This document shows positions 22,243-31,364 of a DNA stretch of 64,000 nt, one piece after another. This DNA is from Kordiimonas lipolytica. Its GTDB lineage: Bacteria; Pseudomonadota; Alphaproteobacteria; Sphingomonadales; Kordiimonadaceae. The stretch lies in NCBI RefSeq assembly GCF_001550065.1, contig NZ_LRUB01000017.1, forward strand, positions 372,001 through 436,000, given 5' to 3'. A program made the translations under genes and the position numbers. Position 1 is the first letter of the stretch. The number at the start of each line of letters is the position of its first letter. A model generated the notes under the pieces. That model did not search any database and was not told the origin of the DNA. It worked only from the letters and a program-made list of their open reading frames with translations.

Positions 22243-23246
22243 TCAGGGCACTTGGGCAGAATGGAACGCCGCTCAATGTGGCGCTCGTGGCGATTATCCT
22301 GATCGTCGCGTTGATGTCAGGAATGTTCGGGCAAGTTGATCTGGATTTGGTGCAAGTGGGGACGGCCGTGTTCGGGCCAGCCGATAGCCCTGAGGCCATC
22401 ATCGTGCGCGAACTCAGGCTGCCGCGGGTGCTTCTGGCGATCCTGGCCGGTGCATCGCTCGGCTATTCGGGGGCGGCGCTTCAAGGCCTGCTCAGGAACC
22501 CGTTGGCGGACCCGGGCGTGATTGGCGTGTCGGCAAGCGCGAGTCTCGGTGCCGTGATTGCGATCTATATGGGGCTCGCGGCCCTGACGCCGGTCGCTAT
22601 TCCTGTGATGGCCATGGTGGGGGCTTTTGCTTCTACCGCCATCCTGATGCTGCTGGCATCAAGGGACGCCAGCGTGCTGACGCTGATCCTCGCGGGCATC
22701 GGGATTTCGAGCCTCGCGACGGCGGCGATCGCGCTTGTTATGAATTTTACATCCAACCCGGTGACCGTGCAGGAAATGGTGATGTGGATGCTGGGCTCGC
22801 TTGAGAACCGCACCTTTGATGACCTGACGCTGGCGGGGCCTTTCATCGTGGCCGGTTGGATTGTGATGATGGGCGTGGGGCAGGGCCTGAATGCCCTTAG
22901 CCTTGGTGAAGACGCGGCACACACGTTGGGGATTGACTTGAAGCGTTTGCGCTGGCGCGTTGTGCTTGGGACTGCGCTCTCGGTTGGGGCGACGGTATCT
23001 GTATGTGGTGCGGTCGGGTTTGTCGGGCTTGTGGTGCCGCATATGGTGCGGGCAGTAATCGGCTATGAGCCGCGCCGCTTGTTGTTGCCCAGTGCCCTGC
23101 TGGGTGCAATCCTGATGATGCTGGCTGATATCCTCACACGCCTGCCTATTGGCCACGGCCAATTGCGCCTGGGGGTGGTGATGGCCATTATCGGTGCGCC
23201 TGTGTTCCTCTATATCGTGTTCAAGACGCGGGAGAGCATGCGATGA
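22239..23246 (+). CDS. btuC: Cobalamin ABC transporter permease (FecCD/BtuC family)
   Basis: 335 residues, about ten membrane segments. FecCD-family signatures: LRLPRVLLAILAGASLGYSGAALQGLLRNPLADPGVIGVS (described in parts: LRLPRVL, GAxLGxSGxxLQ, RNPLADPGxxGVS), VGTALSVGATVSVCGAVGFVGLVVPHM and GHGQLRLGVVMAIIGAPVFL near the end. Forms the transmembrane dimer of the importer. Starts inside the btuF stop (ATGA) and overlaps the ATPase gene the same way, giving a translationally coupled operon. Confidence 0.9.
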   Translation: MIRALGQNGTPLNVALVAIILIVALMSGMFGQVDLDLVQVGTAVFGPADSPEAIIVRELRLPRVLLAILAGASLGYSGAALQGLLRNPLADPGVIGVSASASLGAVIAIYMGLAALTPVAIPVMAMVGAFASTAILMLLASRDASVLTLILAGIGISSLATAAIALVMNFTSNPVTVQEMVMWMLGSLENRTFDDLTLAGPFIVAGWIVMMGVGQGLNALSLGEDAAHTLGIDLKRLRWRVVLGTALSVGATVSVCGAVGFVGLVVPHMVRAVIGYEPRRLLLPSALLGAILMMLADILTRLPIGHGQLRLGVVMAIIGAPVFLYIVFKTRESMR

Positions 23247-24022
23247 ACGGGCTGCATGTCTCGGGCCTCTCCGTCACACTGGGCGGCAACCGTATCCTCA
23301 GCGACGTGTCTTTCGATGTTGAGCCCGGCCATGTGGTTGGGCTGATCGGCGCCAATGGGGCGGGAAAAAGCACGGCGCTCAAGGCGGTGCTGGGCATCGT
23401 GGCGCCTGAGGCGGGCGACATCCGAGTTGGCGAACAGGATGTGGTGGACCTCAGTCCTCGCGAACGCGCCAAGAAGCTTTCCTATGTGCCACAGGGCGCT
23501 CCGGTCCACTGGCCGCTAACGGCGGAACGCCTGGTGGGGCTTGGTCGCACACCACACCTGACACCCTGGCAGGATGTGACGGACGCTGATCAGGCCATGA
23601 TTCGGTGTGTGATGCAGGAGACCGATTGCTGGCACCTGCGCGACCGCCTTGTGACGACTTTGTCTGGCGGGGAACGCTCGCGTGTGCTTTTGGCGCGCAC
23701 CATGGCGGTGGGTGCCCCCTTCATGCTGGCGGATGAACCAACATCATCGCTTGATCCGCTACATCAGCTGCAGGTGATGGATATCATGCGTGGCCAGGCT
23801 GCTTGTGGCGCCGGTGTGCTGGTGGTGCTGCATGATCTTAGCTTCGCCCTGCGTTACTGCGACCGCCTGGTGCTCTTGCACCAAGGCGGCGTTCTGGCGT
23901 CTGGTAGCCCCGCTGAAGTGCTGACCGACGCGAACCTCGAGACCGCTTTCCAGGTGAAGGTCGCCCGATGGACCGAGGGCGGGGAGCAGTTTTTGGCGCC
24001 CCACGCCGCAAACGGGGGATAG
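23243..24022 (+). CDS. btuD: Cobalamin ABC transporter ATPase
   Basis: 259 residues. Walker A GANGAGKST (about 35-43), Q-loop in SYVPQGAPVHWPLTA, signature LSGGERSRV, Walker B FMLADEPTSSLD, H-loop VVLHDLS. FecE/BtuD type. Overlaps the permease by 4 bases; the cobQ start follows its stop by 3 bases. Cytoplasmic partner of BtuC. Confidence 0.9.
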   Translation: MNGLHVSGLSVTLGGNRILSDVSFDVEPGHVVGLIGANGAGKSTALKAVLGIVAPEAGDIRVGEQDVVDLSPRERAKKLSYVPQGAPVHWPLTAERLVGLGRTPHLTPWQDVTDADQAMIRCVMQETDCWHLRDRLVTTLSGGERSRVLLARTMAVGAPFMLADEPTSSLDPLHQLQVMDIMRGQAACGAGVLVVLHDLSFALRYCDRLVLLHQGGVLASGSPAEVLTDANLETAFQVKVARWTEGGEQFLAPHAANGG

Positions 24023-24025
24023 GCC

Positions 24026-25483
24026 GTGGCCCGCTCGCTCATGCTGCAGGGCACGGGCTCTGACGTTGGCAAGTCCGTGTTGGTGGCGGGGCTGTGCCGC
24101 GCCTTCCACAATCGTGGACTGAAAGTCCGGCCCTTCAAGCCGCAGAATATGTCGAACAATGCCGCCGTCGCCAAAGAGGGTGGCGAGATCGGCCGCGCCC
24201 AGTGGCTGCAGGCCCGCGCCGCGCGCGTTCCTCCAAGCGTTCATATGAACCCGGTTCTTCTGAAGCCCGAAAGCGATACAGGTGCGCAGATTGTGCTGCA
24301 GGGTCAGGTTTACGGCAGGGCTGAGGCTCATACCTATCAGGAATGCAAGCAGGACCTGTTCGCGCGCGTGATTGAGAGCTATGAGCGCCTGAAGGCGGAA
24401 GCCGATCTTGTGCTGGTGGAAGGTGCCGGGAGCCCGGCGGAAGTGAACCTGCGGGCCACGGATATTGCCAATATGGGCTTCGCACTGCCGACCCAAACCC
24501 CCGTGGCGCTGGTGGGGGACATTAACCGGGGTGGTGTTATCGCCGCCGTTGTGGGCACGTATGCCCTGCTGCCGCCTGAGGAACGCGCCCTGATCAAGGG
24601 TGTGATCATCAACCAGTTCCGGGGCGATGTACGCCTGTTTGATGGCGGCCTCAAAACGATCACGGAAGTTACAGGCTGGCAGGACTTTGGCGTTGTGCCT
24701 TTCCTGCGCTGCGTGCGCGACCTTCCGGCGGAGGATGCTGTGGTGCTTGAGGGGGCGAGTGAAAAACGCAAGGGCCATCTGCGCATCGTCGTGCCCATGC
24801 TGCCGCGTATTGCCAATTTTGATGATCTGGACCCCTTGCGAGCGGAGCCGGGTGTGGAGGTGATTTTCATACGTCCAGGCACACCGTTGCCGCGTGACGG
24901 GGACCTAATTGTGTTGCCTGGAACCAAAGCGACCATCGCTGACCTCAGGTTTCTCAAGGCCGAAGGCTGGGATCTGGACATCAAGGCCCATGTGCGAACC
25001 GGTGGACGCGTGCTGGGCATTTGCGGCGGCTATCAGATGCTGGGCATTAGGGTGTCTGACCCGAACGGCGTGGAAGGTGCAACCGGTGAAGAAGAGGGAC
25101 TTGGCCTGTTGAATGTTGAGACCATCCTGCAGAAGAACAAGGAAGTGCGTGAGGTGATGGCACACGCGCCGGTGCTTGGTGTGGACCTTGTCGGATACGA
25201 AATCCATACAGGCGATACCATTAGCATGGGCTCTGGTAGCCCCTTCATTCTTTCTGGAGGGGCAAGCTTAGGTGTTATGTCTAAAGATGGTCGTGTGATG
25301 GGAACATATGTGCACGGTCTTTTTGAGAAAGCAGCCTTTAGGCAGGCCTTTCTCAGTCGCTGTGGGAAAGCAGGGGAAACATTACAGGATCATAGCCAAA
25401 GGGTAGACCAAACGCTGGATGATCTGGCTGAAGCCCTTGAAAAGCACCTTGATCTTGATGCCCTTTATGCGGCAAGCAGATAA
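24026..25483 (+). CDS. cobQ: Cobyric acid synthase
   Basis: 485 residues, GTG start. N-terminal dethiobiotin-synthetase-like ATPase: LMLQGTGSDVGKSVLVAGLCRAF, FKPQNMSNNAAV and VEGAGSPAEVNLRATDIANMG. C-terminal type I glutamine amidotransferase: GICGGYQMLGIRVSDP with nucleophile Cys333, and YVHGLFE with His430. Catalyses amidation of adenosylcobyrinate a,c-diamide at four side chains. It is the only corrin-pathway gene in this operon; other assembly genes must be elsewhere, or the host salvages late intermediates. Under the same cobalamin riboswitch as the importer. Confidence 0.95.
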   Translation: MARSLMLQGTGSDVGKSVLVAGLCRAFHNRGLKVRPFKPQNMSNNAAVAKEGGEIGRAQWLQARAARVPPSVHMNPVLLKPESDTGAQIVLQGQVYGRAEAHTYQECKQDLFARVIESYERLKAEADLVLVEGAGSPAEVNLRATDIANMGFALPTQTPVALVGDINRGGVIAAVVGTYALLPPEERALIKGVIINQFRGDVRLFDGGLKTITEVTGWQDFGVVPFLRCVRDLPAEDAVVLEGASEKRKGHLRIVVPMLPRIANFDDLDPLRAEPGVEVIFIRPGTPLPRDGDLIVLPGTKATIADLRFLKAEGWDLDIKAHVRTGGRVLGICGGYQMLGIRVSDPNGVEGATGEEEGLGLLNVETILQKNKEVREVMAHAPVLGVDLVGYEIHTGDTISMGSGSPFILSGGASLGVMSKDGRVMGTYVHGLFEKAAFRQAFLSRCGKAGETLQDHSQRVDQTLDDLAEALEKHLDLDALYAASR

Positions 25484-25519
25484 ACAGGCGAGCAGCCAAG
25501 GCTACCAAGGGACAGGGCC

Positions 25520-26131
25520 ATGGAAAATTTACTGACCATCTTCGATATCGCGGGCATCTTCGTGTTCGCTGTTTCCGGTGCACTGGCGGCGGTCAGAAAC
25601 GGTATGGACCTGTTCGGGATTATTGTGCTTGCGCTGATGCCAGCTGTTGGCGGCGGAACCCTTCGCGACCTGATGCTGGACCAGCCAGTTTTCTGGATCG
25701 AAGGCACGCAGACCATCTGGATCGCACTTGGCGCAGCTTTCCTGACTTTTCTGGGGGCACGCTACCTGGATGGCAAGCGCTTGAAGTGGCTTGCCTGGGC
25801 GGATGCGATCGGTCTGTCGCTCTTTTGCGTGGTGGGTGCGGAAAAAGCACTAGACGTCTCAGGCAGCATGCTTGTGGCAACCATGATGGGTGTTGTGACC
25901 GGCGTTGCGGGCGGTATCATCCGTGATGTCATCTGCAACGAAATCCCGTTCGTGATGAAAAGAGGCGAGATTTACGCCACGGCCGCCTTCTTTGGTGCCG
26001 GGGCTTTCTGCTTGCTGGTCTATGTCGGTGTTGCGGGACCCATCGCGTTATGGCTTGCCATGCTTGGGGCTTTCCTGATGCGCGCCGGCGGCATCGTTAA
26101 GGGCTGGACGCTGCCGCAGGCACTGCACTAG
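25520..26131 (+). CDS. TRIC/YadS (UPF0126) family membrane protein
   Basis: 203 residues, seven hydrophobic segments in two inverted repeats. Each half carries the GGG-x-[LI]-RD motif: VGGGTLRDLMLDQPVFWI (about 50-67) and AGGIIRDVICNEIPFVM (about 133-149). The bacterial members are homologues of trimeric intracellular cation channels; some act in glycine uptake. It is 36 bases after cobQ and could ride on that transcript, but shows its own ribosome site and has no functional link to B12. Confidence 0.88.
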   Translation: MENLLTIFDIAGIFVFAVSGALAAVRNGMDLFGIIVLALMPAVGGGTLRDLMLDQPVFWIEGTQTIWIALGAAFLTFLGARYLDGKRLKWLAWADAIGLSLFCVVGAEKALDVSGSMLVATMMGVVTGVAGGIIRDVICNEIPFVMKRGEIYATAAFFGAGAFCLLVYVGVAGPIALWLAMLGAFLMRAGGIVKGWTLPQALH

Positions 26132-26137
26132 TGCGAC

Positions 26138-27214
26138 CTAGAAGCTCAGTATCTGCCCGGCCTTTGGGTCTACGCGGCCATCGACCATGTCTGAATAGAT
26201 GCTCAGCATCAGGCTGGGGCCTTTGTGGCGCTCAATCTCAATCCAGCTGGCGGCAGGTTTGATGAAGCTGAGCCAGGCTTCAGCCGTATTTTTCTGGAAT
26301 CCTTCAGGGCCCCAGTCTGCCAGCCGTTTCTGGCCCTGGGACGGGGCAAAAAACATGGTTGGCTTGGCACCGGGCAGGTTCGAATTGTCGCCCATCTCAT
26401 CCCAGTGGGACGCGCCAACCGCACAGCTATAGACCAGATTGTCGCCGAAATGCGTATGCACATCGGTCCGCACCTGGCCGCTACCGGCCATATCAATATA
26501 GATGGTCTTCTTTGACGCATCCAGGCTGGCTACGTCGCCGTATGCCACGGCCTTGTCGTAACAGCCAAGGCTTTCAACGAAGCCAATGTTGCCGGGGGAC
26601 GTGAGCCCGATCACATGGGTGCCGTCCCGTTTGGCCAATTGGAAGGCTGCGCCGAATGCCGTTTTTGAGGAGGCGCTTGAAAGCACAACCTGCGTGGCAC
26701 CGAAAAAATCATTGTCTGCCATGAAATCATCGATCAGAAAGCTGGTCATGAACAGGGGGCGGAAGATCATCTGCAGGTCTTCCATGCTTTCTACATAGCC
26801 CGGATCAGTGGCGGCATTGACATACTGGTTATAGACGATTGCGAGCTCTGCCCTGTGCGGGCTGCCGTCCAGGAAACCGCCGGGGGTGACTTTTGCGGGC
26901 CTCACTACCAGATGCGTGGACATCGGGTAGTATCCGTAGAAGCGTTCGCCTACTTTCACGCCAGGATGGTTGCTGGCTTCCACATCTGCAAAGCCCCAAA
27001 CCGGGATACGGCCCCAGCCATTTTCGGCCGGGAAAAATTGCCAGTATTTCATCACGTCACCGAAGGCAGCGTATGTCACATTGTTAGCTGTGAAGGCGAA
27101 CCGGTCCAGCTTCAGCAGCACTTCGCCATCCTTCAAATCAGGCAGGTCGTGGCTTCTGAACTCGGTCTTGTGGAGGTCCGCTTTGGCGACCAGAAAATCG
27201 GTGCACTGTGTCAT
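26138..27214 (-). CDS. DUF2855 family protein (MDR-related)
   Basis: 358 residues. Matches DUF2855: FRSHDLPDLKDGEVLLKLDRFAFTANNVTYAAFGD (in parts), FPAENGWGRIPVWGFADV, VGERFYGYYPMSTHLVV, then a Rossmann-like half (VVLSSASSKTAFGAAFQL, GLTSPGNIGFVESLGCYDKAVAY). These proteins are distant relatives of medium-chain dehydrogenases/quinone reductases and lack clear zinc ligands; the reaction is unknown. Convergent with the TRIC gene, divergent from mscS. Confidence 0.85.
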   Translation of the reverse strand: MTQCTDFLVAKADLHKTEFRSHDLPDLKDGEVLLKLDRFAFTANNVTYAAFGDVMKYWQFFPAENGWGRIPVWGFADVEASNHPGVKVGERFYGYYPMSTHLVVRPAKVTPGGFLDGSPHRAELAIVYNQYVNAATDPGYVESMEDLQMIFRPLFMTSFLIDDFMADNDFFGATQVVLSSASSKTAFGAAFQLAKRDGTHVIGLTSPGNIGFVESLGCYDKAVAYGDVASLDASKKTIYIDMAGSGQVRTDVHTHFGDNLVYSCAVGASHWDEMGDNSNLPGAKPTMFFAPSQGQKRLADWGPEGFQKNTAEAWLSFIKPAASWIEIERHKGPSLMLSIYSDMVDGRVDPKAGQILSF

Positions 27215-27354
27215 GTGATGCTCTTTTGCCCATGGTTTTTATTTTGTCCGTTAGACATGACCTAGGGTGAAGCTTTTTGCATTCAACTGCTCTTGTCGCT
27301 GCCGCGCCAAAAAGGCATACTGCGTTCAATTGGGGATCCTGGAGGACGGATACT

Positions 27355-28179
27355 ATGGAATTTTTCAATACTGACGAGCTTGATACCGACAAGCTGGTGG
27401 CGCAGGCCACGGACATGGGCCTTACGATTATCGCTGCCATCCTGGTACTGATTATCGGTCTTTGGCTGGCCGGCGTGGTGGAGCGGCGCCTGAACGCCAT
27501 GTTCAAGCGAAGTGACAAGATTGATGCAACTGTTTCGACCTTCCTGGCGAGCCTTGCGAAATATGTTGTGATTATATTCACGGGTATCGCGCTTCTGGAC
27601 CAATTTGGTATCGAAACCACATCGCTTGTGGCCGTGCTTGGTGCTGCGGGTCTTGCGATCGGTCTCGCGCTGCAGGGCACGCTTTCGAACCTGGCGGCGG
27701 GTGTGATGCTGCTGATTTTCCGGCCTTTCAAAGTGGGGCAATTTGTGGAGGTGGGCGGTCATGCTGGCACGGTAAAGGGTATTTCCCTGTTCCTGACCAA
27801 GCTGGATACCGGTGACAATGTGCGCATCACCATCCCCAACAATTCGGTATGGGGCAGCTCCATCCGCAACTTCAACCATCATGATACGCGCCGCCTTCAA
27901 ATCGTTTACGGCATCGGCTATGGCGACGATATAGACAAGGCGATGGCTATTATCAAAAGCTGTATCGAGGCAGACGAGCGCTGCATGAAAGACCCAGAGC
28001 CGGTGATCGCAGTGACGTCTCTTGGCGAGAGCTCCGTGGATATCATGGTGCGGGTGTGGTGTGCGTCTGGGGACTATTGGGCGCTGAACTGGCATCTTCT
28101 GAAAACCGTCAAGGAGCGGTTCGACGCTGATGGTGTCTCGATCCCCTATCCTTGTCGCACCATCTATCAGGGCGAATAA
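27355..28179 (+). CDS. Small-conductance mechanosensitive channel (MscS family)
   Basis: 274 residues from the ATG at 27355 (GGAGG upstream), three membrane helices. TM3 and pore region: VAVLGAAGLAIGLALQGTLSNLAAGVMLLIFRPFKVG (in parts), then the beta domain (VEVGGHAGTVKGISLF; RITIPNNSVWGSSIRNF) and alpha-beta C-terminal domain. Length is close to E. coli MscS. Protects against hypo-osmotic shock in the inner membrane. A long terminator hairpin follows. Confidence 0.93.
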   Translation: MEFFNTDELDTDKLVAQATDMGLTIIAAILVLIIGLWLAGVVERRLNAMFKRSDKIDATVSTFLASLAKYVVIIFTGIALLDQFGIETTSLVAVLGAAGLAIGLALQGTLSNLAAGVMLLIFRPFKVGQFVEVGGHAGTVKGISLFLTKLDTGDNVRITIPNNSVWGSSIRNFNHHDTRRLQIVYGIGYGDDIDKAMAIIKSCIEADERCMKDPEPVIAVTSLGESSVDIMVRVWCASGDYWALNWHLLKTVKERFDADGVSIPYPCRTIYQGE

Positions 28180-28215
28180 GGCGCAAGACTACATCTTTCG
28201 TTTAAAAAAATCGTT

Positions 28216-28279
28216 CAGGGCAGCCTGTGGTCAGTCAAAACCATTTCATTGGTTGACTGCGCCCGGGCTGCCCTGTTTT
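28216..28279 (+). terminator. Long two-tier terminator hairpin after the MscS gene
   Basis: Outer stem CAGGGCAGCC (28216-28225) with GGCTGCCCTG (28266-28275), perfect; inner stem CAGTCAA...TTGACTG with ACCA/TGGT continuation; four T follow. Unusually large for a simple terminator. Confidence 0.75.
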
Positions 28280-28362
28280 ATGTCGCGGGTGGGCCCTGCG
28301 GCTGGGTGGTGCAGGGCCTTAGGAAAATAAGAATATCTCGTTACAGCTCCTGGAGGGGATCA

Positions 28363-30459
28363 ATGATTAAAGCAGTACTCAAGTCGTCCGTTGCGGCGAC
28401 GGCTCTGTTGCTTGCGGCGTGCGGCAACAGCGAACAATCGAATGACGCACCGGCGAACGAGCAGGTCGTTGCTAAAGCAGACGTGACGCCTGAACTAGGC
28501 AGCTTCGGTGTTGACCTGACCGCACAGAAAACCAGCGTCAAGCCGGGCGACAACTTCTTCGAATATATGAACGGGACCTGGCTCGACACGTTTGAGTTGC
28601 CGGCTGACCGCACCAACTATGGCGCCTTCACTGTGTTGGCCGAACGGTCCCGCGACCGGACCAAAGCCATCATCGACGAAGTGACCGCGGGTGATTTCCC
28701 GCAAGGGTCCGTCGAACAGAAGATCGGCGACTATTACAACAGCTACATGGATGTGGAAGCGATCAATGCGCGTGGCATTGAGCCCCTGCGTCCGCTGTTG
28801 GATGAAATCGCGGCTGTCGAAGACGTGACGGGACTGACCCGCATGTTCGGTCGTGAAGGCATGGACAGCATGATTTCGCCAGTATCCGGCGGCCTTGGCA
28901 TCGATCGCGAAAACCCGGACTATTATATCCTGAACCTCGGCCTTGGCGGCCTTGGCCTGCCGGACCGCGACTATTATCTGGACGACAGTGAACGCTTCCA
29001 GGGCATCCGTGACGCCTATAAAGCCCACATCGCAGAGATGCTCGGCTTCGCGGGCGTAAGTGCGGAAGACGCAGCTGCACAGGCAGAAACCATTCTGGCA
29101 CTTGAGACCAGGCTGGCTGAGAAACAGTGGGAACGTGCAGACCGCCGCGACCGCACCAAGAACTTCAACCCGACCACCATGGAAGAGCTGAAGGCGAACT
29201 ACACAGGGTTCGATTGGGACGCTTTCTTCGCGGCAGGCGGCATTGAAGGCCTGGCGAAAGTGAACGTAAGCGGCCCGCAGCCGCTGAAGGATGCTATCGC
29301 GCTGGTGAACGAGATCCCGGTGGCTGATTGGAAGGCCTACCTGACCTATCATACCATTTCGAACCACGCGGCGATCCTGTCCGAGGAAATTGATACGGCT
29401 AACTTCAACTTCTTTGGCAAGACACTGCGCGGCCAACAGGAACAGCAGGACCGATGGAAGCGTGCAACGGCACGTGTCGGCGCCCTGAATGCCCTGGGTG
29501 AGGCTATTGGTCAGGTATATGTGAAGCGTCATTTCCCACCTGAAGCGAAGGCCGAGATGGTCAAGCTGGTGGAGAACCTGCGCACGGCCATGGGCCAGCG
29601 GATCGACGGCCTTGACTGGATGGGTGAAGAAACCAAGAAGGAAGCGCATGCCAAGCTTGCCTCCTTCAATCCGAAGATCGGTTACCCGAACAAATGGAAA
29701 GACCTGTCGAAGATCGACATCAAGGAAGGTGACCTGTTCGCCAACGCCAAAGCGATCGACGCCTTCAATTATGAAGATCTGCTGGGCCGCTTCAAGCGCA
29801 AGACCGACAAGGACGAGTGGTTTATGACGCCACAAACGGTCAACGCCTACTATAACCCGCAGTTCAACGAGATCGTATTCCCGGCGGCAATCCTGCAGCC
29901 TCCGTTCTTTGATCTGGGTGCAGACCCGGCTGTCAACTATGGCGGCATTGGTGCAGTGATCGGCCACGAAATGGGTCACGGCTTCGATGACCAAGGGTCC
30001 AAATCTGACGCCACAGGCGTGCAGCGCAACTGGTGGACCGACGAGGATCGCGCGGCGTTTGAGAAGCTGACGTCCGTGCTTGGCGCGCAGTATGACCAGT
30101 ATGAGCCGGTACCTGGCAACCATGTGGACGGCACTTTCACCATGGGTGAAAATATTGGTGACCTTGGTGGCCTGCGCATGGCTTACACGGCCTACAAGCT
30201 GTCTTTGGGCGGCAAGGAAGCGCCAGTGATTGACGGCCTGACCGGCGACCAGCGCTTCTTCATGGCCTGGGCGCAGGTTTGGAAGCGCAAGTATGCAGAA
30301 GAAGAACTTCTGAACCGCCTGAAGTCTGACCCGCACAGCCCGTCTGAATACCGGACCAACGGCATCGTGCGTAACATGGATGAATGGTACGAAGCCTTCG
30401 ACGTGAAGGAAGGCGATGCGCTTTACCTGCCGCCGGAAGAGCGCGTGCAAATCTGGTAA
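28363..30459 (+). CDS. M13 family zinc metallopeptidase lipoprotein (PepO/neprilysin-like)
   Basis: 698 residues from the ATG at 28363 (GGAGGGG upstream). Lipobox LLLAAC with Cys at about 19. N-terminal M13 helical domain (DDFYEYVNGTWL-like stretch: PGDNFFEYMNGTWLDTF). Catalytic part: NAYYNPQFNEIVFPAAIL, zinc motif H535-E536-M-G-H539, and ENIGDLGGLRMAY with the third zinc Glu. Ends with the conserved Trp (VQIW). Degrades short peptides in the periplasm. A terminator follows at 30483. Confidence 0.94.
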   Translation: MIKAVLKSSVAATALLLAACGNSEQSNDAPANEQVVAKADVTPELGSFGVDLTAQKTSVKPGDNFFEYMNGTWLDTFELPADRTNYGAFTVLAERSRDRTKAIIDEVTAGDFPQGSVEQKIGDYYNSYMDVEAINARGIEPLRPLLDEIAAVEDVTGLTRMFGREGMDSMISPVSGGLGIDRENPDYYILNLGLGGLGLPDRDYYLDDSERFQGIRDAYKAHIAEMLGFAGVSAEDAAAQAETILALETRLAEKQWERADRRDRTKNFNPTTMEELKANYTGFDWDAFFAAGGIEGLAKVNVSGPQPLKDAIALVNEIPVADWKAYLTYHTISNHAAILSEEIDTANFNFFGKTLRGQQEQQDRWKRATARVGALNALGEAIGQVYVKRHFPPEAKAEMVKLVENLRTAMGQRIDGLDWMGEETKKEAHAKLASFNPKIGYPNKWKDLSKIDIKEGDLFANAKAIDAFNYEDLLGRFKRKTDKDEWFMTPQTVNAYYNPQFNEIVFPAAILQPPFFDLGADPAVNYGGIGAVIGHEMGHGFDDQGSKSDATGVQRNWWTDEDRAAFEKLTSVLGAQYDQYEPVPGNHVDGTFTMGENIGDLGGLRMAYTAYKLSLGGKEAPVIDGLTGDQRFFMAWAQVWKRKYAEEELLNRLKSDPHSPSEYRTNGIVRNMDEWYEAFDVKEGDALYLPPEERVQIW

Positions 30460-30482
30460 TCCAGTATCACGAGAAGATTGGG

Positions 30483-30510
30483 AAGGGCCGGTTTTCCGGC
30501 CCTTTTCTTT
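30483..30510 (+). terminator. Intrinsic terminator after the M13 peptidase gene
   Basis: AAGGGCCGG (30483-30491), TTTT loop, CCGGCCCTT (30496-30504), then TTCTTTT. Nearly the same sequence recurs at 30945. Confidence 0.88.
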
Positions 30511-30586
30511 TGGGCTGTTCCGGGTTTTCACAAACGGCTGATTTCGGCGTCTTTTTTGCGAGACTGATCAAGAGCAGGAGGGAGAT

Positions 30587-30916
30587 ATGTCAGGAAAATC
30601 ACCAGTCACCATCACCGTTGTTACAGAGAACAATACAGGCGGGAATATTTCTGAAGTGAAAGTTACCGTGGGCGGAGAAGTGATCGACAATCTGACCGGC
30701 CTCGGCAAAGGCGCAAGTTCGCTGCCAAACCAATATAGCGGCCCTTCCGGCGATTTGGCCTGGACAGTGTCTTTCAGGGATGATGACGGAAACAAGAAAG
30801 CTGGCTCTGTCGATAGCGGCGCAACCAAGGCTGACCACAGCGCAAAGGTCATCCTGAATGCAGACGATTTCAATGTTAGTAAGCCAAGCGGTGATGCCAC
30901 AGGCGACTATGACTAA
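30587..30916 (+). CDS. Small cytoplasmic protein of unknown family, tandem paralogue A
   Basis: 109 residues; GGAGGGAG directly before the ATG. No signal peptide. Beta-rich pattern: VTITVVTENNTGGNISEVKV, SSLPNQYSGPSG, LAWTVSFRDDDGNKKAG, KVILNADDFNVSKP. It shares the frame N-x-TGG-x-I-x-x-VK, L-P-x-x-Y-x-GP-x-G, W-x-V, D-x-x-G and V-x-L-x-x-x-DF-x-V-x-K with the protein at 31038-31364. Likely a single beta-sandwich domain. Flanked by intrinsic terminators on both sides, so it is its own transcription unit. Family and function not recognised. Confidence 0.72.
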   Translation: MSGKSPVTITVVTENNTGGNISEVKVTVGGEVIDNLTGLGKGASSLPNQYSGPSGDLAWTVSFRDDDGNKKAGSVDSGATKADHSAKVILNADDFNVSKPSGDATGDYD

Positions 30917-30944
30917 CGCTTTCCAAGCAATGACAGAATGATTG

Positions 30945-30971
30945 AAGGGCCGGTTTTTCCGGTCCTTTTTC
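30945..30971 (+). terminator. Intrinsic terminator after paralogue A
   Basis: AAGGGCCGG (30945-30953), five-T loop, CCGGTCCTT (30959-30967, one G-T pair) and a T run. Close copy of the terminator at 30483-30510. Confidence 0.85.
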
Positions 30972-31037
30972 TTGTTCACAAAATCCAAATTGACGCGTCT
31001 GCCCGTTAGCGAGCATTTCGGTTAGACGGAGGGCGTC

Positions 31038-31364
31038 GTGCGACGGCACAGAATGGTCAATATGATCCTGGTAGCGGCCAACAGGACAGGCGGCCCAATA
31101 GAACAGGTCAAGATTGCGATTGGAAGCAAGATGCTGGTGTGTCTGCCGAAGCTGGCGGCGGGGGAGATGTCCTTGCCAACGGAGTATAATGGGCCGACCG
31201 GGTCTCATGTCTGGCGCGTATGGCTGGTGGATGAAAACGGCAAACGCCGACGGGGCAAGGCCATTTGCCCGGTCACTCGCAAGGATGACAACAGGTGTGC
31301 TGTTGTTACCCTGCATCTGGGCGATTTTGTTGTTACCAAACGGCGTTGCCGCGCTGTTTCTTAA
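31038..31364 (+). CDS. Small cytoplasmic protein of unknown family, tandem paralogue B
   Basis: 108 residues from a GTG at 31038 (GGAGGG 4 bases upstream; ATG at 31053 is too far from that site). It aligns along its length with paralogue A: NRTGGPIEQVKIAIG, MSLPTEYNGPTG, VWRVWLVDENGKRRRG, VTLHLGDFVVTKR. Compared with A it is much more basic at the C-terminus (KRRCRAVS) and has three Cys. The pair arose by tandem duplication. A short AACAG/CTGTT hairpin with T run follows. Function unknown. Confidence 0.66.
   Translation: MRRHRMVNMILVAANRTGGPIEQVKIAIGSKMLVCLPKLAAGEMSLPTEYNGPTGSHVWRVWLVDENGKRRRGKAICPVTRKDDNRCAVVTLHLGDFVVTKRRCRAVS

Noticed and set aside
28495..30531. A 678-codon open frame antisense to the M13 peptidase gene
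   Set aside because: It mirrors the peptidase gene exactly, has no ribosome site or recognisable domain, and such antisense frames are expected in GC-rich coding DNA.
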